From: Alphaproteobacteria bacterium
GTDB lineage: Bacteria; Pseudomonadota; Alphaproteobacteria; Rhizobiales; Devosiaceae
Length of the DNA stretch: 5,899 bases
NCBI GenBank assembly: GCA_018820005.1
Contig: JAHJOS010000640.1
Coordinates: 1 to 5,899, forward strand
Direction of reading: 5' to 3'
Below the pieces are notes generated by a model that saw only the letters and a list, made by a program, of their open reading frames with translations, had not been told where the DNA came from and ran no database searches. Of the stretch, positions 1-4,660 are shown piece after piece; position 1 is the stretch's first letter; each line of letters begins with the position of its first letter. The translations under genes and the position numbers were made by a program.

Positions 1-161
1 ATCATCTGGCGGGCGTGGGCGCGGGCCAGTTCGACCCCGGCGTGGCGACCGCCATCGGAAAAGCTATCGGGCGTGACGTTGAGGATGCCCATCACGAGGG
101 GGCGCTGGCCCAGGATCAGCGGCGCGCGGCTGGGCAGCGCGATGGTGTGACGGGTGTGCAT
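1..161 (-). CDS. folP: Dihydropteroate synthase, N-terminal fragment
   Basis: FolP condenses 6-hydroxymethyl-7,8-dihydropterin diphosphate with p-aminobenzoate to give dihydropteroate, a cytoplasmic step of folate synthesis and the target of sulfonamides. Only the first 53 residues are visible; the frame is open at the left edge, so at least 200 residues lie outside. Residues 24-38 read MGILNVTPDSFSDGG, the family's diagnostic first-strand and loop motif. Asn28 corresponds to the metal/diphosphate-binding Asn22 of E. coli FolP, and Phe34 to the loop phenylalanine often changed in sulfonamide resistance; here it is the normal residue. The ATG at 161-159 is chosen because GAGG lies 6 nt upstream and the MGILNVTPDSF block falls at the usual distance from the N terminus. 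It follows the transporter gene on the same strand after 8 nt, so the two are probably co-transcribed. Identification is firm from the motif; the rest of the protein is unseen. Confidence 0.93.
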   Translation of the reverse strand, partial: MHTRHTIALPSRAPLILGQRPLVMGILNVTPDSFSDGGRHAGVELARAHARQM

Positions 162-167
162 GGGCTG

Positions 168-171
168 CCTC
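168..171 (-). promoter_or_regulatory. folP ribosome binding site overlapping the transporter stop codon
   Basis: On the minus strand the transporter's TGA (172-170) runs into GG, giving TGAGG. The GAGG at 171-168 is the only Shine-Dalgarno-like sequence before folP and sits 6 nt from its ATG. The binding site therefore shares two bases with the upstream stop codon, an arrangement typical of translational coupling. The overlap is seen directly; coupling is inferred. Confidence 0.6.
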
Positions 172-1939
172 AGAACGGCCAGACCAGCATCAGCATGGGC
201 ACGGCCACGATTACCACAATGAGCGACAATGGCGCCCCCAGGCGCCAGTAGTCGCCGAATTTGTAGCCGCCCGGGCCCATCACCAGCGTGTTGCACTGGT
301 GGCCGATGGGAGTGAGGAAATCACAGCCGGCGCCGATGGCCACTGCGAGCAGGAAGGCTTCGGGCTTATAGCCCAGGTCGGTGGCAAAAGTCGCGGCGAT
401 CGGCGCCATGACCAGTACAGTCGCGGCATTGTTGAGGAACGGCGTCACGGCCATCGCTGCAACCATGATCAATGCCAGTGCGCCCCAGCCGGGCATGGTG
501 CTGGCGGTCATGGAGAGCCAATTGGCCACCAGTTCGCTGGCGCCGGTGGTGCGCAGCGAATCTGACACCGGGATCAGGCAGGCGAGCATGATCAGGATGG
601 GGCCGTCGATCTGGGAATAGAGGTCGCGCAGGGGCAGAGCGCGGAACAGCACCATCGCTGCGGCGGCGGCAAAAAAGGCCGGCGCGACCGGCACGATGCC
701 CAGCGCCGTGGCGGCCATGGCAACGGCCAGGATCACCAGCGGCAGCAGGCCGCTCCGGATGCTGCCCAGGCGCAGCCCGCGCTCAACCAGCGGCAGACAA
801 TCCCATTCGCGCAGCAGTTCAGGCAGGCGCTTAATATGGCCCTGGATCAGGATCACGTCGCCGTTCATGAAGCGGATCTGGCCCAGGCGTTCGGTGAAGC
901 GCTCGTCGCGGCGGCTGACGGCGAGCAGATTGAGGCCGGTGCGGTCGAATAAGGTCAGTTCCTGCGCCGTGGCCCCGATCAGGCCCGAGCTTTCGCCGAT
1001 CACCGCTTCGATGACGCCGAAGTCGGCCGCATCCTTGGTGGCGGCGCCGCGCCGTTCGGAAAAGACCAGGCCGGATTGATTGACCATCTTGTCGAGCGCT
1101 TCGGGCTCGCCGGCGATCAGCAGGATATCGCCGGCGCGCAACTTGGCATCGGGTAGCGGGGTGCGGCTGCGGCCGCCTGTGCCGACGATACGGGTGACCA
1201 TGGCACGGCCATCGGCCAGGGCCTGGATCTCGCCAATGGTCTTGCCGATGGTGGAGGAATCCTCGGTGACCCGGGCTTCGGTGGTGTAGTTCTTGATTTC
1301 GACGGCACTATCGAGCCCGCTGCTCTCGCGTTTGCGTTCGGGCAGCAATCTATAAAACAGCGCCAGAAAGATCAGGCCGACGACCGTCAGGGCCAGGCCC
1401 ACTGGCGTATAGTCGAACATGGTGAAGGGCGTGCCGGTGAGTTCCATGCGCACGCGGGAGACGATGATATTGGGCGAGGTGCCGATCTGGGTCATCAGCC
1501 CGCCCAGCAGCGAGGCAAAGGACATCGGCATCAGGAAAAGTGATGGCGACACGTTTGATCGACGCGCCATCTGGAAGGCGATGGGCATCATGATGGCCAG
1601 AGCGCCGATATTCTTGACGAAGGCGCTGAGGATGGCCACCACTGTGACGAGCAGGATCAACTGGGCACGCGGGCCCGATATATTGGGCGCAAAGCGGCGA
1701 ATGGCCACTTCCATGATGCCCGAGCGCGACACCGCTGCGCTGACGACCAGCGCGCTGCCCACAATGATGACGATATCATCGGAAAAACCGCTAAAGGCTT
1801 CGCCTGGTGAAACCACACCAAGCGCGAGCGAAGCCAATAGCGAACATATCGCTACGACGTCATAGCGCCATCTGCCCCAGACAAACGCCACCATCATGGC
1901 GGCGATCAGCAGGAAGGAGAGGCCTTGCGGTAGTGTCAT
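170..1939 (-). CDS. DASS/SLC13-type permease with two RCK_C (TrkA_C) domains
   Basis: A 589-residue inner-membrane transporter of the divalent anion:Na+ symporter type (SLC13, TC 2.A.47 and relatives). Members move dicarboxylates, sulfate or similar anions; the substrate here cannot be told. The N-terminal half (about 1-200) has roughly six hydrophobic segments. Two soluble RCK_C-like domains follow, about 219-292 and 308-385, each with the domain's typical 'aGDiLLi.G' strand (RAGDILLIAGEPE near 268-280, MNGDVILIQGHIK near 358-370). The C-terminal half (about 395-589) has further membrane segments. Hairpin-loop motifs are visible: GTSPNI at 153-158, NNAATVLVMAPIA at 503-515, and TPIGHQCN at 543-550 followed by MGPGGYKFGDYWRLG. 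These replace the classic Ser-Asn-Thr motifs and match the RCK_C-containing branch. Length is normal and the frame intact. The ATG has AGGA 4 nt upstream. RCK_C domains usually bind small ligands or nucleotides, so ligand gating is likely. folP follows 8 nt downstream. Confidence 0.9.
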   Translation of the reverse strand: MTLPQGLSFLLIAAMMVAFVWGRWRYDVVAICSLLASLALGVVSPGEAFSGFSDDIVIIVGSALVVSAAVSRSGIMEVAIRRFAPNISGPRAQLILLVTVVAILSAFVKNIGALAIMMPIAFQMARRSNVSPSLFLMPMSFASLLGGLMTQIGTSPNIIVSRVRMELTGTPFTMFDYTPVGLALTVVGLIFLALFYRLLPERKRESSGLDSAVEIKNYTTEARVTEDSSTIGKTIGEIQALADGRAMVTRIVGTGGRSRTPLPDAKLRAGDILLIAGEPEALDKMVNQSGLVFSERRGAATKDAADFGVIEAVIGESSGLIGATAQELTLFDRTGLNLLAVSRRDERFTERLGQIRFMNGDVILIQGHIKRLPELLREWDCLPLVERGLRLGSIRSGLLPLVILAVAMAATALGIVPVAPAFFAAAAAMVLFRALPLRDLYSQIDGPILIMLACLIPVSDSLRTTGASELVANWLSMTASTMPGWGALALIMVAAMAVTPFLNNAATVLVMAPIAATFATDLGYKPEAFLLAVAIGAGCDFLTPIGHQCNTLVMGPGGYKFGDYWRLGAPLSLIVVIVAVPMLMLVWPF

Positions 1940-2082
1940 GGTAATCCTGTCGTGCCGCTGTAACGCCAGAACATCGCATCAACGCCGCCGCAGCAAGCGG
2001 CAATTGCGTCCGGCTAGATGTGTATAGGGGTGGACAGCTTTGGGCAAATCGGCCAGTCGCCAGCGCATAATATCACGCCTGC
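1940..2082 (-). promoter_or_regulatory. Probable promoter and leader region of the transporter-folP unit
   Basis: This 143-nt gap lies between the AraC-family gene's stop and the transporter's start. Reading the minus strand, TTGCCC (2047-2042) and TATACA (2026-2021) are separated by 15 nt, a weak sigma-70-type match with a short spacer. A transcript from it would carry a leader of about 75 nt. That leader contains a 5-bp hairpin, GCCGC/GCGGC (1987-2001, loop of 5). No clear terminator for the AraC gene is seen, so read-through is possible. No small gene is apparent. The promoter is a guess from consensus only. Confidence 0.3.
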
Positions 2083-2937
2083 TCAGGCGAACTTGGCCCG
2101 GTAGCGGCTGGGCGTCGTGCCCTTGAGTGCTTTGAACTGACGGTTGAAATTTGCCAGTGAATCATAGCCCACCGCGCCTGCGATAGCGCCGATAGGCATG
2201 CTGCCAGACGACAACAGGGCACAGGCCCTGCCGATGCGCAGGCGCGTCAGGTAGCGAGTCACGGTCTGGCGCGTGTGGCGCAGAAATGATCGGTGCAGGC
2301 CCGAGGCACTGAGCGCAGCAATACCGGCGAGTTCGGCAATCGTCAGGGGTTCGGCGAAATGGGTATGGATATGGGTCAGTACCCTATCGATGCGATGGCG
2401 GTCGGTGTTTGTGCGGTCTGTGCCAGGAGCAGTTGCAGACAGGGGGGTGGCGCTGCGGTCTTCAGCCAAAATGGTCAACACCCGGACGAGGCTGAGGAAG
2501 CGATCGACCACCGGGAGCGCAAAAAGTTCCACGATGAGCGGCTGCACGCGCGCGGCGGCATCGTGGGAAAACGCCAGCCCGGTGGATGCGCGCGCCAACA
2601 TAGCAGCGACACCTGCCAGTTCGGCATTGGCCGTCAGCCGCTCGGCCCATTCGGGCAGGAACCACATGACCAGCGCGGTGTGGGGCGTTTCGGGTCGGGG
2701 CCGGTCCACCGAATGCCAGGTGTGCGGCAAATAAGGGCCGATCAGCACGAGGTCGCCATCCTCATAGCGGCCGATGTGATCGCCGATATAGCGCTGGCCG
2801 GTCGAATTGAGCGTCAGCGTCAGCTCAAACTCGGGGTGGTGGTGCCACTGGAACGGGATGCCATCATCCAGAGCCCGGTTGAGCTTGGCCCAGGAGGCGC
2901 CGTCGTCTGCGGTCAGATGCTCCAGATATGGCTTCAT
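2083..2937 (-). CDS. AraC-family transcriptional regulator with N-terminal cupin
   Basis: A 284-residue DNA-binding regulator. The N-terminal part (about 25-80) is a cupin-type sensing domain, with WHHHPEFEL at 31-39 and LPHTWHS at 70-76; such domains usually bind a small metabolite. The C-terminal part (about 183-282) is the double helix-turn-helix AraC domain. The first helix pair includes LTIAELAGIAALSASGLHRSF, and the second carries the signature run from IGRACALLSS through AIAGAVGYDSLANFNRQFKA to GTTPSRYR (about 235-280). The frame is open upstream to a TTG at 2976, but the ATG at 2937 is preferred: it gives MKPYLEHL, the N terminus I remember for such proteins, and the best promoter match would start transcription downstream of the TTG. 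No good Shine-Dalgarno precedes either. It is divergent from the oxygenase gene 132 nt away, the usual place for such a regulator's target. The effector is unknown. Confidence 0.9.
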   Translation of the reverse strand: MKPYLEHLTADDGASWAKLNRALDDGIPFQWHHHPEFELTLTLNSTGQRYIGDHIGRYEDGDLVLIGPYLPHTWHSVDRPRPETPHTALVMWFLPEWAERLTANAELAGVAAMLARASTGLAFSHDAAARVQPLIVELFALPVVDRFLSLVRVLTILAEDRSATPLSATAPGTDRTNTDRHRIDRVLTHIHTHFAEPLTIAELAGIAALSASGLHRSFLRHTRQTVTRYLTRLRIGRACALLSSGSMPIGAIAGAVGYDSLANFNRQFKALKGTTPSRYRAKFA

Positions 2938-2952
2938 GTGGCGCCGATTTGC

Positions 2953-3034
2953 TTGATGACGCCATAATAGTATCAAAACTCGCCAGGCCCGGGCAAGCCA
3001 ATCCGGCTGAGCAGGCCTAGTCTGGTGCCATCAA
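2953..3034. promoter_or_regulatory. Inverted repeat in the divergent region, candidate AraC-type operator
   Basis: TTGATGACGCC at 2953-2963 and GGTGCCATCAA at 3024-3034 are inverted copies of one another, 9 of 11 positions matching, with 60 nt between them. One lies between the regulator's likely transcription start and its ATG, the other near the expected oxygenase promoter. A further ATCAA at 2972-2976 forms a shorter inverted pair with the first. AraC-type regulators bind paired sites of about this half-site length, although usually as direct repeats. I see no strong -35/-10 pair for the oxygenase gene, which would fit a promoter that needs an activator. Function is inferred. Confidence 0.35.
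2969..2996 (-). promoter_or_regulatory. Candidate promoter for the AraC-family gene
   Basis: On the minus strand TTGCCC (2996-2991) and GATACT (2974-2969) are 16 nt apart, each matching four of six positions of the sigma-70 consensus. Transcription would begin near 2962, leaving a leader of about 25 nt before the ATG at 2937 and placing the TTG at 2976 outside the message. A second AT-rich hexamer, TATTAT, overlaps on the same strand but has no matching -35. Assigned by eye from consensus only. Confidence 0.35.
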
Positions 3035-3058
3035 CAAGCGCCACAGGTGCAGGCAAAT

Positions 3059-3063
3059 GGGAG
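3059..3063 (+). promoter_or_regulatory. Ribosome binding site that fixes the oxygenase start
   Basis: GGGAG lies 6 nt before the ATG at 3070. The same frame is open further upstream to a GTG at 3025, but nothing like a Shine-Dalgarno precedes that codon at a suitable distance, so the shorter protein is chosen. Confidence 0.7.
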
Positions 3064-3069
3064 ACAGAC

Positions 3070-4008
3070 ATGCAGGCGGCCACCAAACGCGACAGCCATC
3101 CGACCACGCAGGTGGTCACCACCCAGCTCAAGAACATCGTCAAGAAACTGCCGCTGCGGGTGCTGAGCCCAGAGGACTGGGAGCACTGGATAACCAAGGG
3201 CTATGTGATTGTTCGCAATGCGGTTCCGCAGGAAAATGTGGAGCGGCTCAAGGCCTTGCTCTGGGAATTTGACGAAAAGAATCCGGCTGACCCCAGCACC
3301 TGGTATGCGCCGCAGCGGCGCGACCACATCATGAAGGAGCTGAACGGAACCGGGATGGTGGAGATCTACAACCACCAGTACCTGTGGGACAATCGCATGG
3401 AGCAGCGCGTCTATGACGCCTTCGTCGACATCTGGGACATGGAAGAGCTGTGGACCAGCATCGACCGGGCCAATCTCAACGTCCCCAAAAAGGTCAAGGG
3501 CAATCCCAATGGCTTCATCCATTGGGACAGCGATACCTCGCTCGATCCGCTGCCCATCGGCGTGCAGGGCGTGCTGAGCCTGGTCAAGCAGGATGGCGAC
3601 GTGGGCGGCTTCCAGTGCATTCCCGAGCTGTTCTACAATTTCGACGAATGGGTCAAAACCCAGCCGGCCGACCGCGATCCGATGCACCCCGACACCACGG
3701 GCCTGACCATCACCAATATCGAGATGGAGCCGGGGGACCTGATGATCTTCAACACGCTGCTGGCGCATGGCGTGCGGCCCAACCACTCCGATGGGCGGGT
3801 GCGCATGGCGCAATATATCTCGATGTTCCCGGCCGACGAGGCCAATACCGCCGAGCGCACCGAGCGCATCAGGCTGTGGCGCGAGCTCGATCACCCGCAG
3901 CGTGACGCCTTTCCTGGCGATCCGCGGGATTGGGAAAAGAAGAATGCGGAGACCGCCGATCTCACGCCATTGGGTGAAAAGCTGCTGGGTCTCAAAAGCT
4001 GGCACTGA
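3070..4008 (+). CDS. Phytanoyl-CoA dioxygenase (PhyH) family Fe(II)/2-oxoglutarate oxygenase
   Basis: A 312-residue cytoplasmic oxygenase (no signal peptide or membrane segment) of the PhyH superfamily, which couples 2-oxoglutarate decarboxylation to hydroxylation of a small substrate. The fold's entry element, LSPEDWEHWITKGYVIVRNAV, is at about 32-52. The iron triad is visible: H151 and D153 in GFIHWDSD, and distal H233 in NTLLAHGVRPN. R243 or R245 is the likely 2-oxoglutarate anchor. The strand before the distal histidine (MEPGDLMIF) is typical. The carboxylate in HxD argues for hydroxylase rather than halogenase chemistry, since halogenases carry Ala or Gly there. The C-terminal tail, about 60 residues rich in charge and ending in LGEKLLGLKSWH, lies beyond the core. 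Substrate is unknown: it is not recognisably ectoine hydroxylase, and the family name does not imply phytanoyl-CoA. Divergent from the AraC-family regulator, so probably its target. A strong terminator follows, so it is likely monocistronic. Confidence 0.9.
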   Translation: MQAATKRDSHPTTQVVTTQLKNIVKKLPLRVLSPEDWEHWITKGYVIVRNAVPQENVERLKALLWEFDEKNPADPSTWYAPQRRDHIMKELNGTGMVEIYNHQYLWDNRMEQRVYDAFVDIWDMEELWTSIDRANLNVPKKVKGNPNGFIHWDSDTSLDPLPIGVQGVLSLVKQDGDVGGFQCIPELFYNFDEWVKTQPADRDPMHPDTTGLTITNIEMEPGDLMIFNTLLAHGVRPNHSDGRVRMAQYISMFPADEANTAERTERIRLWRELDHPQRDAFPGDPRDWEKKNAETADLTPLGEKLLGLKSWH

Positions 4009-4024
4009 CCGGCAGCGCTGCCGG
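4009..4024. repeat. Perfect 16-nt palindrome directly after the oxygenase stop
   Basis: CCGGCAGCGCTGCCGG begins at the base after the TGA. As RNA it folds into a 6-bp stem with a GCGC loop. No U-tract follows, so it is not a terminator by itself. It may protect the 3' end of the message or be a double-stranded protein site; neither is shown. Confidence 0.6.
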
Positions 4025-4034
4025 GCTAAACAGG

Positions 4035-4062
4035 AAAGGCGCGTCCCGCAGATGCGCCTTTT
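4035..4062 (+). terminator. Intrinsic terminator of the oxygenase gene
   Basis: AAAGGCGCGTC (4035-4045) pairs with GATGCGCCTTT (4051-4061) over 11 bp including one G-U, with a 5-nt CCGCA loop, and runs into TTTT at 4059-4062. It lies 26 nt after the oxygenase stop. It separates that gene from the VOC gene, so the two are probably not an operon although they share a strand. Confidence 0.85.
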
Positions 4063-4104
4063 ACGTTGAGTCCGGTTGGCGTTCCAACCGATTGAAAATG
4101 AATC
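4035..4104 (+). repeat. Composite intergenic repeat, copy A
   Basis: This stretch holds, in order: the GGCGC/GCGCC terminator hairpin; ACGTTGAGTCC; a perfect 7-bp hairpin CGGTTGG-CGTT-CCAACCG (4073-4090); TTGAAA (4092-4097); and GAATC (4100-4104). The same order recurs at 4589-4660. The most similar part is 4054-4073 against 4609-4628, 18 identities in 21 aligned columns with one mismatch and two single-base gaps. In both copies 19 nt separate the first GAGTC from TTGAAA. Inner hairpin sequences differ between copies while the pairing is kept. That it is a true repeat family is inferred. Confidence 0.5.
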
Positions 4105-4165
4105 GCAATCGGGGGCAGCTGACATGACGTGACGCAGCGATCTGCCAGACGGGTTCCGGCAACTT

Positions 4166-4171
4166 AAGGAG
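4166..4171 (+). promoter_or_regulatory. Ribosome binding site of the VOC gene
   Basis: AAGGAG is a near-ideal Shine-Dalgarno, 7 nt before the ATG at 4179, and is the strongest in the window. The upstream stretch 4105-4165 shows no convincing -35/-10 pair to me. The only -35-like hexamer is TTGAAA at 4092-4097, inside the repeat, without a good -10 at the right distance. Confidence 0.75.
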
Positions 4172-4178
4172 CCCAGCA

Positions 4179-4553
4179 ATGAAACTCGCCTCTGTCCGTC
4201 TCGTGACCAATGATATTGACCGCCTGATCGCCTTCTACTGTCGGCTAACCGGTCAGGAAGCCAACCGGTTCTCACCCGAATTCGCCGAATTCCGCAGCGA
4301 GGGGGTGGCACTGGCGATCAGCAGTGAACGGTTGATCGCCCAGTTCAACGCCGGGGCGGCGGTTGCTGCGTCCAACCGGTCGGCTCTGATCGAATTTGAA
4401 GTGGATGATGTGGATGGCGTGCTCAAGGGGCTCGACGACGAGGGTATCGATGTCGCCATGCCGCCCAGTGACATGCCCTGGGGCAATCGTTCGATGCTGT
4501 TGCGCGATCCTGACGGCAATGTCGTCAATGTCTTTGCGCGCAGGAAGCCATAG
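4179..4553 (+). CDS. VOC (glyoxalase/bleomycin-resistance fold) protein
   Basis: A 124-residue single-domain protein of the vicinal oxygen chelate superfamily, made of two beta-alpha-beta-beta-beta modules. The first module has VRLVTNDIDRLIAFYCRLTG (6-25); the second has ALIEFEVDDVDGVL (69-82), PWGNRSMLLRDPDGN (100-114) and VVNVFA (115-120). Superfamily enzymes usually bind a metal through a His or Gln on the first strand and a Glu near the end of each module. Here the first-strand site is Arg7 or a neighbour, and the final Glu of the 'DPDGN.iEl' motif is Asn117. A metal-dependent glyoxalase role is therefore doubtful; binding or sequestering a small molecule, or another chemistry, is as likely. 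The PWGNRS and DPDGN-VN features are, from memory, common in one VOC branch of unknown function, so the losses are probably not decay. It has its own ribosome binding site, follows a terminator, and converges on rimO. Confidence 0.85.
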   Translation: MKLASVRLVTNDIDRLIAFYCRLTGQEANRFSPEFAEFRSEGVALAISSERLIAQFNAGAAVAASNRSALIEFEVDDVDGVLKGLDDEGIDVAMPPSDMPWGNRSMLLRDPDGNVVNVFARRKP

Positions 4554-4557
4554 TACG

Positions 4558-4572
4558 GGACTGCAGCAGTCC
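4558..4572. repeat. Small hairpin just after the VOC stop
   Basis: GGACTG-CAG-CAGTCC forms a 6-bp stem with a 3-nt loop, 4 nt after the TAG. No U-tract follows on the plus strand. It occupies the same place relative to its gene as the 4009-4024 palindrome does after the oxygenase, though the sequences are unrelated. Confidence 0.5.
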
Positions 4573-4580
4573 AGTTCGGG

Positions 4581-4616
4581 CAATAAAAAGAGGCGCAACC
4601 GGGCGGTTGCGCCTCT
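4581..4616 (-). terminator. Intrinsic terminator of rimO
   Basis: A perfect 12-bp stem, AGAGGCGCAACC (4589-4600) with GGTTGCGCCTCT (4605-4616), has a 4-nt loop. On the minus strand it is followed by TTTTTATTG, a good U-tract, so it ends rimO 43 nt after its stop. On the plus strand the hairpin is followed by ACGTTTG, which is poor for termination; it might still slow transcription from the converging VOC gene. No better plus-strand terminator is seen after VOC. Confidence 0.82.
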
Positions 4617-4660
4617 ACGTTTGAGTCCAGATACGCCGCTAAGGCGTTGAAACTTGAGTC
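4589..4660 (+). repeat. Composite intergenic repeat, copy B
   Basis: The second copy of the arrangement at 4035-4104, in the same orientation: GGCGC/GCGCC hairpin, ACGTTTGAGTCC, a hairpin with core ACGCC-GCTAA-GGCGT (4633-4647), TTGAAA (4647-4652), then GAGTC (4656-4660). TTGAGTC-C/T-AG occurs at both ends of the second half (4621-4630 and 4654-4663). The right end reaches the first base of rimO's stop codon. Spacing of the flanking GANTC sites is 33 nt start to start, against 32 in copy A. Confidence 0.5.

Noticed and set aside
2076..2089. CGCCT-GCTC-AGGCG hairpin over the stop codon of the AraC-family gene
   Set aside because: The stem is only 5 bp and no U-tract follows on the minus strand, so I do not call it a terminator.
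2293..2967. A 224-codon plus-strand frame opposite the AraC-family gene
   Set aside because: It is antisense to a well-supported gene, shows no family motif, and has shadow-like composition rich in Gly, Gln and Arg.
2938..2976. A TTG start giving 13 more residues to the AraC-family protein
   Set aside because: It has only a poor ribosome binding site, would lie upstream of the likely transcription start, and adds residues unlike the rest; the ATG at 2937 gives a typical N terminus.
3025..3069. A GTG start giving 15 more residues to the oxygenase
   Set aside because: No Shine-Dalgarno precedes it, whereas GGGAG is well placed before the ATG at 3070.
3031..4311. A 426-codon minus-strand frame covering the whole oxygenase gene and part of VOC
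   Set aside because: It lies antisense to a gene with clear family motifs, crosses the terminator and spacer between two genes, starts inside VOC, and its translation is repetitive in His, Val, Leu, Gly and Arg, as expected from GC-rich codon shadowing. No domain is recognisable.
3070..4553. Oxygenase and VOC genes as one operon
   Set aside because: A strong terminator at 4035-4062, a 170-nt spacer and a separate strong ribosome binding site for VOC argue against it.
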